Assembly: GCF_001866655.1 (NCBI RefSeq)
Contig: NZ_MLYR01000046.1
Coordinates: forward strand, 83,034 to 147,033
Length of the DNA stretch: 64,000 nucleotides
Reading direction: 5' to 3'
Origin: Bacillus sp. MUM 116
GTDB taxonomy: Bacteria; Bacillota; Bacilli; Bacillales; Cytobacillaceae
Both the position numbers and the translations under genes were made by a program. How positions within the stretch are numbered: the stretch's first letter is position 1; each line of letters starts with the position of its first letter. Positions 1 through 12,999 of the stretch are shown in pieces. The notes beneath the pieces were generated by a model that saw only the letters and a program-made list of their open reading frames with translations, was not told the DNA's origin and did not search any database.

Positions 1-2195
1 TTTTTCATATAATGAAGCAGTTCTTCTTTACGGTAAACAATTTCCATTGCCCGGCCGCCAAGGACATAGGAAGGGCGGACAAGAACTGGATAACCAATTT
101 CTTCAGCAATTATTAGTGCTTCTTCCACCGATAAGGCTGTTTTACCAAGAGGCTGCGGAATGTTTAGCTCTTCAAGGGCTTGTTCAAATTTATCGCGATT
201 TTCCGCACGGTCCAAATCCTTAAGGCTTGTTCCTAAGATTTTAACTCCATTTTCTTCAAGCTTTGATGCAAGGTTGATTGCGGTTTGTCCGCCAAATTGA
301 ACGACAACTCCAATTGGATTTTCCAAATCAATGATGCTCATTACATCCTCAATGGTAAGCGGCTCAAAGTAGAGCTTATCGGAAATACTGAAATCAGTCG
401 AAACAGTTTCCGGATTATTGTTAATAATGATAGCTTCATAGCCGGCTTCTTTTAGCGCCTTCACAGAATGAACCGTTGCATAGTCAAATTCGATTCCTTG
501 ACCGATGCGGATTGGTCCGGAACCCAAAACCACTACACTTTCTTTTCCTGTGACAACAGACTCATTTTCTTCTTCATACGTTCCATAATAATATGGAGTT
601 TCCGATTCGAACTCTGATGCACATGTATCTACCATCTTATAAACCGGGACAATCCCAGTCTCCTTGCGCAGATTGTAGATATCTTGTTCCTTACTATTCC
701 ATAGTTCTGCAATCTTTTTATCCGTAAATCCTTTTTGTTTTGCCTCAATTAGAATTTCCTTTTCGAAAGGTTTCGCAGTAAGCTTTGTTTCAAGCTCGAT
801 AATTCCTTCAAATTTCTTTAGGAAAAACAAATCAATTTTACTCCATTGATGAATAGTTTCAATAGATAGACCGCGTTTTAAGCCCTCTGCAATGTAAAAG
901 AGACGCTCATCCCCTGCTTTACGGATCCGCTTTTCAATTAATTCATCGTTGATATCCGCCGCACCATTCAATTCGAAGTGGTACACACCAGCTTCTAAAG
1001 AACGGATTGCTTTTAACAGCGATTCTTCAAATGTACGCCCGATTGCCATAACTTCGCCTGTTGCCTTCATTTGCGTTCCAAGCGAACGGTTTCCTGACTC
1101 AAATTTGTCAAATGGCCATCTTGGAATTTTCGTTACAACATAATCAAGTGCCGGTTCGAAGCTTGCATAGGTTTTTCCTGTAACCGGGTTCAGCATTTCA
1201 TCCAGCGTTAAACCAACAGCAATTTTCGCTGCCAGCTTGGCAATTGGATAACCTGTCGCTTTGGATGCAAGAGCAGATGAACGACTTACCCTTGGATTTA
1301 CTTCGATGATGTAGTAGTTAAAGCTATATGGGTCTAGAGCAAGCTGAACGTTACAGCCTCCTTCAATCCCAAGAGCACGGATAATTTTTAAAGATACATT
1401 TCTTAACAGCTGGTATTCGCGGTCACTTAAGGTTTGGCTAGGTGCCACGACAATGGAGTCGCCCGTATGTACTCCTACCGGGTCGATGTTTTCCATGTTA
1501 CAAACAACGATGGCATTATCATTCGAATCACGCATGACTTCATATTCAATTTCTTTGTAACCGGCGATGCTTTTTTCGAGCAGACATTGATGAACCGGGC
1601 TGTTTTTCAAGCCGCTGGTAATGATTTCTTCTAACTCTTCAGGACTATGACAGATCCCGCCGCCTGTTCCTCCAAGAGTAAAAGCTGGACGGACAATTAC
1701 AGGGAAGCCAATTTTTTCAACAAATGCCTTTGCTTCCTCTAATTCATGAACAATTTCACTATCAGGTACCGGCTCGTTTAATTCATTCATTAAGCTCCTG
1801 AATAATTCACGGTCTTCAGCCTGGTTAATTGCCGATAACTTTGTTCCGAGAATTTCTACTCCACATTCTTCCAAAACTCCTGATTTTGATAACTCAACGG
1901 CAAGATTAAGGCCTGTTTGCCCTCCGAGTGTTGCTAAAAGTGCATCGGGACGTTCCTTGCGAATAATGCGGCTGACAAATTCCACTGTCAGCGGTTCGAT
2001 ATAGACAGCATCAGCCATCTCTGTATCCGTCATAATCGTCGCTGGGTTTGAATTTACAAGAATAACACGGTAGCCTTCCTCTTTAAGGGCAATACAAGCC
2101 TGGGCACCTGCATAATCAAATTCTGCGGCCTGACCAATTACAATCGGGCCTGAACCGATAACTAAAATGGAGTTAATATCTGTACGTTTAGACAT
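1..2195 (-). CDS. carB: Carbamoyl-phosphate synthase large subunit (C-terminus beyond window)
   Basis: Makes carbamoyl phosphate from bicarbonate, ammonia passed from CarA, and two ATP, the first step of UMP synthesis. About 731 of some 1070 codons are present. The protein opens [14 protein letters not shown] and holds the whole first ATP-grasp half (carboxyphosphate site, with the [13 protein letters not shown] loop near residues 170-185), the oligomerisation region, and the start of the second ATP-grasp half, including [16 protein letters not shown] just before the edge. The ATG lies at 2193-2195 and overlaps the end of carA by 8 bp, so the two are translationally coupled. It belongs to the PyrR-controlled pyr operon. 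The rest of the operon (pyrK, pyrD, pyrF, pyrE in relatives) would lie left of base 1. Partial only because of the window edge. Confidence 0.97.
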   Translation of the reverse strand, partial: MSKRTDINSILVIGSGPIVIGQAAEFDYAGAQACIALKEEGYRVILVNSNPATIMTDTEMADAVYIEPLTVEFVSRIIRKERPDALLATLGGQTGLNLAVELSKSGVLEECGVEILGTKLSAINQAEDRELFRSLMNELNEPVPDSEIVHELEEAKAFVEKIGFPVIVRPAFTLGGTGGGICHSPEELEEIITSGLKNSPVHQCLLEKSIAGYKEIEYEVMRDSNDNAIVVCNMENIDPVGVHTGDSIVVAPSQTLSDREYQLLRNVSLKIIRALGIEGGCNVQLALDPYSFNYYIIEVNPRVSRSSALASKATGYPIAKLAAKIAVGLTLDEMLNPVTGKTYASFEPALDYVVTKIPRWPFDKFESGNRSLGTQMKATGEVMAIGRTFEESLLKAIRSLEAGVYHFELNGAADINDELIEKRIRKAGDERLFYIAEGLKRGLSIETIHQWSKIDLFFLKKFEGIIELETKLTAKPFEKEILIEAKQKGFTDKKIAELWNSKEQDIYNLRKETGIVPVYKMVDTCASEFESETPYYYGTYEEENESVVTGKESVVVLGSGPIRIGQGIEFDYATVHSVKALKEAGYEAIIINNNPETVSTDFSISDKLYFEPLTIEDVMSIIDLENPIGVVVQFGGQTAINLASKLEENGVKILGTSLKDLDRAENRDKFEQALEELNIPQPLGKTALSVEEALIIAEEIGYPVLVRPSYVLGGRAMEIVYRKEELLHYMK

Positions 2196-3275
2196 TCGTT
2201 GTTACCTCCTGTTTATTAGCTTCCAGCATCGTAAGAAATTGTTCAAACAATTCATTTGCATCTTCCGGTCCTGGTGATGCTTCCGGATGATATTGAACGG
2301 TAAATGCCGGATAGTCAAGGTGCTTCAATCCTTCGACTGTCCCATCATTTAAGGCAATATGAGTGATAGCTAACCTTGTATTTTTTATTGATTCCTCTTC
2401 AACTGTGTAGCCATGGTTTTGAGATGTTATCGCAATTTTTCCAGTTGCAAGATCTTTTACCGGGTGGTTAGATCCACGGTGACCAAACTTCATTTTCTTA
2501 GTGTCTGCCCCGCAGGCAAGAGCAAATAATTGATGACCGAGGCAGATTCCGAATATCGGGATCTTCCCCAAAACTTCTTTAATCATATGAATTGCTTCTG
2601 GAACATCTTTTGGATCCCCAGGGCCATTCGAAAGCATGATTCCATCGGGGCGCAATTGAAGAATTTCTTCTGCAGTTGTACGATATGGAACGACAACGAC
2701 ATCACAGCCACGCTCATTTAATTCTCGTAATATTCCATGTTTCATTCCAAAATCAACAAGGACGATCCTTTTTCCGCGTCCTGGACTCGGATAGGAATTT
2801 TTCGTAGATACCTGCCTTACCTGATCAATCGGGAGGCTTGTTTGTCTTAAGCTGCTAAGGACTACATTAACATCTTTATCAATACTGCAAATGGCTCCCT
2901 TTAATGTTCCATATTTACGAATTATCCTTGTCAATTTACGTGTATCAATCCCGGAAATACCAGGAATTTTCTTCATTTTAAAGTACTCATCTAAGGTAAA
3001 TTCACTTCTCCAGTTGGATGGAAACTCGACTGCTTCCTTTACAATAAATCCTTTTACTGCAGGATTTATGGATTCAAAATCATCACGGTTAATCCCATAA
3101 TTTCCGATCAAAGGATAAGTAAGTGTGACAATTTGTCCGCAGTAGGATGGATCCGAAAGAATCTCCTGGTAGCCTGTCATTCCAGTGTTAAAGACGACTT
3201 CTCCAACTGTATCAAGATGGCTTCCAAACCCTTCACCGATAAAAACTGATCCATCTTCTAAAATTAGCTGAGCCT

Positions 3276-3279
<4 letters not shown>
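2188..3279 (-). CDS. carA: Carbamoyl-phosphate synthase small (glutaminase) subunit
   Basis: Hydrolyses glutamine and channels ammonia to CarB. It has 363 residues, normal for the pyrimidine-specific Bacillus form. The N-terminal half is the CPSase_sm domain ([19 protein letters not shown]). The C-terminal half is a class I glutamine amidotransferase with the nucleophile Cys near residue 246 in FGICLGHQ and the His/Glu pair in [10 protein letters not shown] near residue 331. Its ATG overlaps the pyrC stop by 4 bp (ATGA arrangement) and its own stop overlaps the carB start, which is typical of tight coupling in the pyr operon. No irregularity is visible. Confidence 0.97.
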
Positions 3280-5466
<2,187 letters not shown>

Positions 5467-5490
5467 TTAAATCCCCACCCTTCTAGATAT

Positions 5491-5566
5491 GAAAAAAAAC
5501 ACCCTGACCAAATGATTAGGGTGTAAAAACTTTGTACTACACCCTTATAAGCCTCTCAGGACTTCA
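5491..5566 (-). promoter_or_regulatory. PyrR-dependent attenuator between pyrP and pyrB
   Basis: Read on the minus strand, the RNA contains AGTCCTGAGAGGCTT (5550-5564), which fits the PyrR-binding loop consensus AGUCCnGnGAGGYU. It is followed by an AGGGTGT segment that can pair with a later ACACCCT (antiterminator). The terminator ACACCCT/AGGGTGT (5499-5505 with 5518-5524) is followed by eight U. When UMP is high, PyrR would bind and let the terminator form ahead of pyrB. This is established for B. subtilis; its use here is inferred from the match. Confidence 0.9.
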
Positions 5567-5584
5567 TTTAAAAGGTTAACAATA

Positions 5585-6898
5585 TTATGCTGATTTCCGT
5601 TCTTTCACTAATTCATCTTCTTCAAACATATTTTCATTCACTGGAGGTCTTCCAGGAAGAATAAGGTTAAGTAATACGCCGAAAATAGCTGCTAAGGCCA
5701 TCCCTTGAATCTGGAATGAGTCAGATACTTTAAGGAATGCTCCGCCAATGCCAAGAACAAGGATGACAGATGAAATGACTAAGTTTCTTTTGTCACCAAA
5801 ATCAATTTTACTATCAACTAACATCCTTAATCCTGAAGAAGCAATAATTCCGAATAAAAGGATGGATACGCCGCCCATAACCGGTGTTGGAATGGTGCTG
5901 ATTAATGCTGAGATTTTACCAACAAAGCCAAATATGATGGCGAAAACCGCTGCTCCGGCAATCACATAAACGCTGTAGATACGAGTAATTGCAAGGACTC
6001 CAATATTTTCTCCATAAGTTGTTTTAGGTGGCCCACCAATAAGTGAAGAAATGAGTGTAGCTGTTCCATCACCAAGGATCGAGCGGTGTAATCCTGGATC
6101 TTTAATGTAGTCATGCCCGACTACTTTGCTTAGGACCAGCTGGTGGCCAATGTGTTCAGATAAGGTAACAACAGCAACAGGAACCATTAAGAGTACTAAA
6201 TCCAAAGTGAATTTTACTTTATAACTTATGAACGGAAACATAAAATCTGGAAGTTCAAACCAATGTGCTTTTAAAACAGGACTGAAATCAACAATTCCTA
6301 CGATTAAAGCGTAAATATAACCAACGATGATCCCCCCTAAAATTGGGATGATACTTAACATACCTCTTAAGTAAATCGAGAAAACAATCGTTGCTGCAAG
6401 CGTCACAAGTGCAACAGAGAAATGAAGCAGACTATATTTATGTGTAACTGGATTATTCATCGCCATGCCAACTGCTGTTCCGGAAATTGCTAAACCAATG
6501 ACAATGATGACTGGACCAACAACGACTGGTGGCAGCAATTTCATGATCCAACGATAACCTGCCTTACTAATAACAAGTGCAACAATTCCATATATGAGCC
6601 CGGCCATGAACGTACCGACCATTGCTGCTCCTGGTCCTCCGGCCGTTTTAGCGGCAATAATTGGCGCGATAAAGGCAAATGATGATCCAAGATAGGCAGG
6701 AACTTTAAATTGTGTAATTAAGAGAAAGGCTAAGGTTCCAAGACCACTTGAGATCAATGCAATCGCTGGACTTAATCCAACTAGATACGGCACAAGAATG
6801 GTGGAACCGAACATTGCGAATAAATGCTGTAGACTTAAAGTTAACCATTGTCCCGGTTTCGGAACATCTTTTACGCCTAAAATTGGTGAGTTTGCCAT
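5585..6898 (-). CDS. pyrP: Uracil permease (NCS2 family)
   Basis: Proton-coupled uracil uptake across the cytoplasmic membrane. It has 437 residues with about 12-14 hydrophobic segments. The conserved NCS2 region around VTLSEHIGHQLVLSKVVG near residue 245 and the following GDGTATLISSLIGGPPKTTYGENIG supply the substrate-site Glu residues known from UraA. It starts with ATG and a GGAGGAG site at 6904-6910. It sits between pyrR and pyrB with an attenuator on each side, so it is controlled by PyrR twice over. The short polar C-terminal tail (FEEDELVKERKSA) is ordinary. Confidence 0.95.
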   Translation of the reverse strand: MANSPILGVKDVPKPGQWLTLSLQHLFAMFGSTILVPYLVGLSPAIALISSGLGTLAFLLITQFKVPAYLGSSFAFIAPIIAAKTAGGPGAAMVGTFMAGLIYGIVALVISKAGYRWIMKLLPPVVVGPVIIVIGLAISGTAVGMAMNNPVTHKYSLLHFSVALVTLAATIVFSIYLRGMLSIIPILGGIIVGYIYALIVGIVDFSPVLKAHWFELPDFMFPFISYKVKFTLDLVLLMVPVAVVTLSEHIGHQLVLSKVVGHDYIKDPGLHRSILGDGTATLISSLIGGPPKTTYGENIGVLAITRIYSVYVIAGAAVFAIIFGFVGKISALISTIPTPVMGGVSILLFGIIASSGLRMLVDSKIDFGDKRNLVISSVILVLGIGGAFLKVSDSFQIQGMALAAIFGVLLNLILPGRPPVNENMFEEDELVKERKSA

Positions 6899-6952
6899 TT
6901 TTTCTCCTCCAGTTTTGCAAAGGTGTTTAACATTAGTTTGGTTCTATTTTTC

Positions 6953-7055
6953 ATTAAAAAACCTCTTTGTCCATGATGGCACAAAGAGGTTAGAAAATTA
7001 CCGAATTTTGAATAATAACCCGGTTTTTTCCTCTTTGTCAGCCTCACGGGACTGC
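6953..7055 (-). promoter_or_regulatory. PyrR-dependent attenuator between pyrR and pyrP
   Basis: The minus-strand RNA carries AGTCCCGTGAGGCT (7040-7053), a PyrR-binding loop. A following ACAAAGAGG (7031-7039) is identical in sequence to the 3' arm of the terminator, so it can pair with the terminator 5' arm ACCTCTTTGT (6981-6990) as an antiterminator. The terminator proper pairs 6961-6970 with 6981-6990 and ends in a U run (6953-6960). The competing structures can be read directly from the sequence. Confidence 0.9.
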
Positions 7056-7072
7056 ATTTAAAAAGGATATCT

Positions 7073-7720
<648 letters not shown>

Positions 7721-7745
7721 TTAAAGGTCATATTCAACTATTGTT

Positions 7746-7775
7746 ATCTTACAATACTTTTCATCCAAGTGTCAA
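7746..7775 (-). promoter_or_regulatory. Sigma-A promoter of the pyr operon
   Basis: On the minus strand TTGACA (7770-7775) is followed after 18 bp by TAAGAT (7746-7751), a good vegetative promoter. It is placed so that transcription begins near 7739, about 20 bp before the PyrR loop. The -35 box overlaps the stop codon of rluD. Confidence 0.75.
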
Positions 7776-8683
7776 CGATTATTTCGTAAATATTCATGCA
7801 GCCGCTCAAAATCATCCGGCAATGGTGCTTCAAATTCCAGATATTCCTGAGTTCTTGGGTGAACAAATCCAAGTACCCCCGCATGCAATGCCTGCCCGTC
7901 AATATCAAGTGTTTTCTTCGGACCATACTTTGGATCTCCTGCAAGCGGATAGCCGATGTATTTCAAATGAACACGAATTTGATGTGTTCTCCCTGTTTCC
8001 AATTGACATTCTACAAAAGAATAATCTTTAAAGCGCTCAAGCACATGAAAATGCGTTACCGCATGTTTTCCGTCATCAACCACAGTCATACTTTGCCGGT
8101 CTTTCGGATCCCGTCCAAGCGGAGCGTCAATTGTACCAAAATCATGCGGGATAACCCCATGAACAATTGCTTTATATTTGCGGGTTACAGTCTTTTGGAC
8201 TAATTGATTGACTAAGCTTTCATGCGCCATATCGTTTTTCGCTACCATCAATAGTCCCGAGGTATCTTTATCAATTCGGTGTACGATTCCAGGACGCAGG
8301 ACTCCATTGATTCCCGATAAATCCTTGCAATGTGCCATAAGTCCATTCACAAGGGTGCCTGTTAAATGACCCGGAGCCGGATGAACGACCATACCTCTTG
8401 GTTTATTTACGACCAATACATCTTTATCCTCATAATAAATATCCAAATCCATTTCCTCTGGGATGACATCGAGGGATTCCGGATCTGGAATGGTAATTTC
8501 AATAACATCATTTACTGCACATTTATAATTCGTTTTTACCACTTGTCCATTAACAAGAACGTTTCCGTCCTTTATCCATTGCTGGACTTGTGTTCTAGAC
8601 CACTCTGAATCAAGGGTTGAAATTACTTTATCAATGCGGTCACCCTTTTGTTCCTCAAGAATGGTGTGTTCCATTTTCTCCAT
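7772..8683 (-). CDS. rluD: RluD-family 23S rRNA pseudouridine synthase
   Basis: Converts uridines in 23S rRNA to pseudouridine; homologous to B. subtilis YlyB. An N-terminal S4 RNA-binding domain (about residues 15-75) precedes the catalytic domain, with the active-site Asp in [15 protein letters not shown] near residue 138. The start [11 protein letters not shown] at 8683 is favoured by AAAGGAG 7 bp upstream (8691-8697); ten further codons upstream are possible but lack support. Its first 29 bp overlap the end of lspA, so the two are cotranscribed. The exact target uridines cannot be told from sequence alone. Confidence 0.93.
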   Translation of the reverse strand: MEKMEHTILEEQKGDRIDKVISTLDSEWSRTQVQQWIKDGNVLVNGQVVKTNYKCAVNDVIEITIPDPESLDVIPEEMDLDIYYEDKDVLVVNKPRGMVVHPAPGHLTGTLVNGLMAHCKDLSGINGVLRPGIVHRIDKDTSGLLMVAKNDMAHESLVNQLVQKTVTRKYKAIVHGVIPHDFGTIDAPLGRDPKDRQSMTVVDDGKHAVTHFHVLERFKDYSFVECQLETGRTHQIRVHLKYIGYPLAGDPKYGPKKTLDIDGQALHAGVLGFVHPRTQEYLEFEAPLPDDFERLHEYLRNNR

Positions 8684-9146
8684 AAGATTTCTCCTTTGAT
8701 TCTCTCTCATCACGCAGCATCGAAATCATTAATAAAATTACACCAATTACTAATGCCGAATCTGCAATATTAAATACTGGAAAATTATAACCAAAAATAA
8801 ACGTATGAATAAAATCGACCACTTCCTTACGAATTACGCGGTCAATAAAATTCCCGATTGCCCCTCCAAGCATAAAGGAAAGGGAAATCCCCAGCAGCCA
8901 TTTCCCTTTGGCAGCTTTTTGCAGGTAGTAAATTAAAGCAAAAATGACAACTAATGTGATAACGTAAAATAGCCACATTTGTCCTTGTAAAATTCCCCAT
9001 GCAGCTCCTCGATTTCTGTGGGAGGTAATATAAAGAAAATTTTCAATGATGGTGATACTTTCACCAAACTGCATTTTACTTACAATTAGCCACTTCGTAA
9101 TTTGATCCAATACAATAACAAAAATCGCAATTAAGTAATAAAACAC
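8655..9146 (-). CDS. lspA: Lipoprotein signal peptidase (signal peptidase II)
   Basis: Membrane aspartic protease that cleaves signal peptides of diacylglyceryl-modified prolipoproteins. Four membrane segments are visible, with the catalytic Asp residues in GNFIDRVIR and [12 protein letters not shown] place the start at GTG (9144-9146), giving [19 protein letters not shown], because GGAGGT lies 8 bp upstream (9155-9160) and this matches the family N-terminus. An ATG six codons earlier (9164) would put that site inside the gene and adds an atypical extension, though it has its own AAGGAAG. Length is 163 residues from the GTG. Confidence 0.93.
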   Translation of the reverse strand: MFYYLIAIFVIVLDQITKWLIVSKMQFGESITIIENFLYITSHRNRGAAWGILQGQMWLFYVITLVVIFALIYYLQKAAKGKWLLGISLSFMLGGAIGNFIDRVIRKEVVDFIHTFIFGYNFPVFNIADSALVIGVILLMISMLRDERESKEKSYGENGTHHS

Positions 9147-9221
9147 TAAGAAATACCTCCACATTTAACATACTTCCTTAGCATTTTAGCATAATAAATG
9201 GCGAAACGACAATGTGATGGG

Positions 9222-9515
9222 TTAAAAAGAGGAATTTATCGGTTTTTTATAATACTTAACTAAGGATTCTGAATCCTTAGTTGTCTTTAACGTGGGGATC
9301 ATTCTTAATAAATCATCCGGCAATAATTCACCGGAAATTTCACATTGGCCATACTGGCCTTTTTCCATTTTTTCCATAGCGAGATTAATGTCTGCAAGCT
9401 CTTCCTCCAAAATCGAAGTAATCCACTCCTGCTTGCTCTTTCCTTTTAATGAATATTCAATTTCTTCTTTTGTTTGACGGAGTTCCAAAAACAGCTTTTC
9501 CTGCATGGCATTCAT
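9222..9515 (-). CDS. ylyA: DksA/TraR-like protein, YlyA type, without zinc-finger cysteines
   Basis: A 97-residue protein with an N-terminal helical hairpin (about residues 1-60, LRQTKEEIEYSL to LADINLAMEKMEKGQYG) followed by GQCEISGELLPDDLLRMIPT. This resembles the DksA/TraR zinc-finger region, but only one Cys is left of the usual four. B. subtilis YlyA, at the same place next to lspA, is reported to bind RNA polymerase and affect sporulation genes; that is family knowledge, not seen here. It has an ATG with GGAGGT 6 bp upstream and sits between ileS and lspA. The family assignment rests on context and the GQYGxC motif. Confidence 0.75.
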   Translation of the reverse strand: MNAMQEKLFLELRQTKEEIEYSLKGKSKQEWITSILEEELADINLAMEKMEKGQYGQCEISGELLPDDLLRMIPTLKTTKDSESLVKYYKKPINSSF

Positions 9516-9626
9516 AGTTGTTACCTCCGTTTAAATTAGTGTTACCTTATTATCTCCAGGAGGTCAAAGCTGACACGGGCAAACATTTGACAACCACTAC
9601 AACAATTAACGGAGGTGGAAAAAATT

Positions 9627-9829
9627 AAAAGCGGAAGCGCTTTGATCAACCCCGACAGCTGCTTGCGGACCTGACGGTGAAGTCGTTCTTTGACTTCATT
9701 GGCATGCCTACATCACTGAATTTTCATCTTTGCAAGCATGCGACGAGGTGAACAGTACTTCCTCGAATATTCTTTGCCGCAGGAGCAGGATAGAATAGCG
9801 ACCTCGAGGGGCTAGGCGCTGAGGCTAGA
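9627..9829 (+). repeat. Type A dispersed intergenic repeat, copy 1
   Basis: About 200 bp. It opens with AAAAGCGGAAGCGCTTTGATC and ends with GGGGCTAGGCGCTGAGG. Internal blocks shared with the copies at 17055 and 33751 include CACTGAATTTTCAT, GCATGCGACGAGGTGA, CAGTACTTC and GCAGGAGCAGGATAG. The outer arms are partly complementary (AGCGCC/GGCGCT type), and GACGGTGAAGTCGTTCTTTGACTTCAT forms an internal hairpin. It carries no reading frame of note. Confidence 0.8.
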
Positions 9830-9835
9830 TAAAAT

Positions 9836-9861
9836 TAAAAGCCCTGTGCTTTTCACAGGGC
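9836..9861 (-). terminator. Rho-independent terminator of ileS
   Basis: GCCCTGTG (9841-9848) pairs with CACAGGGC (9854-9861). On the minus strand the hairpin is followed by a U-rich tail just after the ileS stop. Confidence 0.85.
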
Positions 9862-9867
9862 TTAATC

Positions 9868-12639
9868 TTAAGCTAAATGTGTATAATTTTCTTTTACAAC
9901 TTGCGCACAGCGTGGGCAAAGTGTTTTATGCTCTGGATCTTGACCAACTTCTTTTGAAACGATCCAGCAGCGTTCACAGGTCTCACCTTCCGCTTTGGTA
10001 ACAACAATAGCGGTATTATCCAGTTTAAGCGCATTTTCCGGAGCATCCTCCATAGATCCTGCCACTTTAAAATCGGAGACAATAAATAACTGTTGTAAGT
10101 TTTCGTGAATCGAATCTAAAAGAGCTTTTGTTTTGTCATTTACATAAAGCGTAACTTTTGCTGTTAACGATTTTCCAATAACCTTTTCATTTCTGGCTTC
10201 TTCAAGTGCTTTTAAAACATCATCGCGAAGTTTCATGAAAGCAGTCCATTTTTCTTCGAGCTCTTTTGCATTTGCATAATCAACATACTCTGGAAGATCT
10301 GTTAATTGAACACTTTCTTCCCGAACAGCAGGGATAAACTTCCAAACTTCATCAGCTGTATGAGAAAGAATCGGTGAAACCAATTTCGTTAATGCAAGTA
10401 AAGACTCATATAATACAGTTTGGATCGCACGGCGTTCATGATTGTCTTTTGCCTCGATATAAAGGACGTCTTTCGCAAAATCCAGATAGAAAGCACTTAA
10501 ATCAAGTGTACAGAAATTATTTACCGAATGATAAATGGCTGAGAACTCATAATTTTCATATGCGTTCCGGACCGATTTAATCAATTTATTTAATTTTACC
10601 AGCATAAATTGGTCAACTTCACGCAGGTTTTCAAAGGCAACTTTATCAGAAGCCGGATTAAAGTCTGCCAAGTTTCCTAACAAGAAACGGAAAGTATTAC
10701 GGATTTTTCTGTAAACCTCTGCCACTTGCTTCAAAATCGCATCAGAAACACGAACATCGGCCTGATAATCGACTGAAGCAACCCAAAGGCGAAGAATATC
10801 GGCGCCAAGCTGATTCATAACCTTTGCCGGTACAACAACATTTCCAATCGATTTACTCATTTTTCTACCTTCTCCATCAAGGGCAAATCCGTGGCTTAGC
10901 ACCCCTTTATATGGAGCTTTTCCAGTAACAGCTACTGCTGTGGATAATGATGAGTTAAACCAGCCGCGATATTGGTCAGATCCTTCAAGATAAAGATCAG
11001 CCGGGCGAACAAGATCTTCTCTTTCAAGTAACACGGCTTGATGGGAAGAACCGGAGTCAAACCAAACATCCATAATATCTGTTTCTTTTGTAAAATTGCC
11101 ATTCGGGCTGTCAGGATGGGTAAATCCTTCAGGAAGCAAATCTTTCGCTTCACGTTCAAACCAAACATTTGAACCAAATTGACGGAATAATTCAGATACA
11201 TGATTAATGGTTTCGTCAGTGATGATTTCTACGCCATTTTCTGCATAAAATACCGGAATTGGCACACCCCAGACACGCTGACGGGAAATGCACCAGTCAC
11301 CGCGGTCACGAACCATATTGAATAACCGTGTTTCCCCCCAGGCAGGAACCCATTTTGTTTCCTTAACCGCTTCAAGGAGTTCATTACGGAAATCCTTAAT
11401 GGAAGCAAACCATTGTGCTGTTGCACGGAAAATCACTGGTTTTTTTGTTCTCCAATCATGTGGGTAGGAGTGTGTAATAAACGAAAGCTTTAACAGTGCT
11501 CCTTCTTTTTCCAGAGCCTCTGCAATCGGCTTATTCGCTTGATCATAAAATAATCCTTCAAAACCAGGTGCTTCATTTGTCATATGCCCTTTATCATCCA
11601 CTGGGCAAAGTACATCTAAACCATATTTTTGCCCGACATAGAAGTCATCTTCTCCATGGCCTGGTGCAGTATGAACGCATCCTGTACCGGCATCTGTTGT
11701 AACATGCTCCCCTAACATAACTAATGAATCACGGCCATATAATGGATGTGCAGCAATAATATTCTCTAATTCAGAACCTTTTACCTTCTGAATAACTTCT
11801 GCATTTTCCCACCCAATCTCTTTTGTAACGGCCTCTAAAAGGGCTTCAGCCACTAAGTATTTATTTCCGTTTGCCGATACAACTACATAGGTCAATTCTG
11901 GATAAACAGAAATTCCCAAGTTTGCAGGAATCGTCCAAGGAGTTGTCGTCCAGATCACAATTTGGGTATCGGTATCAAGAACACCTTTTCCGTCCTTCAC
12001 CTTAAAAGCAACATAAATTGATGGTGACTTTTTGTCTTTATATTCAATTTCTGCTTCAGCAAGGGCAGACTCACTGGATGGTGACCAATAAACCGGTTTT
12101 AAACCTTTATAAATATAGCCTTTTTTCGCCATCTCACCGAATACTTTAATTTGTTGGGCTTCATACTCCGGTTTTAAGGTAATATATGGGTTTTCCCAAT
12201 CACCGCGAACTCCGAGACGCTTGAATTGAGTTCGTTGGTTATCAATTTGTTCCAATGCATATTCAGTACAAAGCTTTCTGAAATCTGCAACACTCATTTC
12301 TTTCCGTTTAACGCCTTTGTTGGTCAACGCCTGTTCGATTGGCAGGCCATGTGTATCCCAGCCGGGAACATATGGTGCATGGTAGCCGCTCATCGATTTA
12401 TAGCGAACGATAAAATCTTTTAAAATTTTGTTAAGCGCATGCCCCATATGGATATCACCATTTGCATATGGAGGACCGTCATGTAGGACAAACATTGGAC
12501 GCCCTTTCGTCCGCTCCTGCACTTTTGCATAGATATCGACTTCTTCCCATTTCGATTGAATTTCGGGTTCTCTTTGCGGAAGATTACCCCTCATAGGAAA
12601 CTCAGTTTTTGGCATTAATAACGTATCTTTATAATCCAT
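9868..12639 (-). CDS. ileS: Isoleucyl-tRNA synthetase
   Basis: Class I synthetase that charges tRNA-Ile. The start [15 protein letters not shown] at 12639 is set by AGGAGGAAG upstream; ten extra upstream codons are ignored. That gives 923 residues, the usual length for this bacterial type. The HIGH-type motif is in [13 protein letters not shown] near residue 60 and KMSKS is in [14 protein letters not shown] near residue 595. A CP1 editing domain lies between them, and the C-terminal zinc site is [11 protein letters not shown] ... LCPRC near residues 890-910. It is controlled by the isoleucine T-box upstream and ends at its own terminator. Confidence 0.97.
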   Translation of the reverse strand: MDYKDTLLMPKTEFPMRGNLPQREPEIQSKWEEVDIYAKVQERTKGRPMFVLHDGPPYANGDIHMGHALNKILKDFIVRYKSMSGYHAPYVPGWDTHGLPIEQALTNKGVKRKEMSVADFRKLCTEYALEQIDNQRTQFKRLGVRGDWENPYITLKPEYEAQQIKVFGEMAKKGYIYKGLKPVYWSPSSESALAEAEIEYKDKKSPSIYVAFKVKDGKGVLDTDTQIVIWTTTPWTIPANLGISVYPELTYVVVSANGNKYLVAEALLEAVTKEIGWENAEVIQKVKGSELENIIAAHPLYGRDSLVMLGEHVTTDAGTGCVHTAPGHGEDDFYVGQKYGLDVLCPVDDKGHMTNEAPGFEGLFYDQANKPIAEALEKEGALLKLSFITHSYPHDWRTKKPVIFRATAQWFASIKDFRNELLEAVKETKWVPAWGETRLFNMVRDRGDWCISRQRVWGVPIPVFYAENGVEIITDETINHVSELFRQFGSNVWFEREAKDLLPEGFTHPDSPNGNFTKETDIMDVWFDSGSSHQAVLLEREDLVRPADLYLEGSDQYRGWFNSSLSTAVAVTGKAPYKGVLSHGFALDGEGRKMSKSIGNVVVPAKVMNQLGADILRLWVASVDYQADVRVSDAILKQVAEVYRKIRNTFRFLLGNLADFNPASDKVAFENLREVDQFMLVKLNKLIKSVRNAYENYEFSAIYHSVNNFCTLDLSAFYLDFAKDVLYIEAKDNHERRAIQTVLYESLLALTKLVSPILSHTADEVWKFIPAVREESVQLTDLPEYVDYANAKELEEKWTAFMKLRDDVLKALEEARNEKVIGKSLTAKVTLYVNDKTKALLDSIHENLQQLFIVSDFKVAGSMEDAPENALKLDNTAIVVTKAEGETCERCWIVSKEVGQDPEHKTLCPRCAQVVKENYTHLA

Positions 12640-12689
12640 TTTTCTTCCTCCTGTGATTCTATACATCAATCATAATAGCCATTTAAAAA

Positions 12690-12963
12690 ATAAAAAAACC
12701 CTCTCATCCCAATATAGGGACGAGAAGGTTTATTCCCGCGGTACCACCCTTATAGACAGGCACTTATCGCACCTATCCCCTTAAGCATTCGTAACGTGAA
12801 TAATACGCCAAAGTCTACTTTCCTAAAGGAGTTCGACCCGGGACTCAAGGGTGATCTTCCAATTTTTCACTTTACCAGGCTTCCACCCTCCCCGGTTCGC
12901 TAAAAAAGCATTCGAAAAATTGTACTGTCCCTTTCACCGTCATCTTCCATCTAACTAATCTGT
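12690..12963 (-). ncRNA. T-box leader of ileS, isoleucine type
   Basis: The minus-strand RNA shows the complete T-box plan. Stem I has the AGCGAACC/GGGGAGGGTGGAAGCC region and a specifier loop reading GGAAGATCACCC, in which ATC (12853-12855) is the Ile codon. The T-box AAGGGTGGTACCGCGG lies at 12736-12751. A terminator follows, with arms AACCTTCTCGTCCC and GGGATGAGAGGG (12698-12730) and a U run. Uncharged tRNA-Ile would stabilise the antiterminator and switch on ileS. Confidence 0.95.
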
Positions 12964-12969
12964 TAGAAA

Positions 12970-12999
12970 ATTATATGCTATAACATTACGATTCGTCAA
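12970..12999 (-). promoter_or_regulatory. Sigma-A promoter of the ileS T-box transcript
   Basis: TTGACG (12994-12999) and TATAAT (12970-12975) on the minus strand are separated by 18 bp. The start of transcription would be near 12963, at the 5' end of the T-box. The -35 box overlaps the last codons of divIVA. Confidence 0.8.

Larger units (their letters stand above)
9540..9867. other. Intergenic region filled by a dispersed repeat
   Basis: This gap between ylyA and ileS holds no credible gene. Nearly all of it is the type A repeat at 9627-9829 plus the ileS terminator. Bases 9540-9626 show nothing I can name. Confidence 0.6.
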
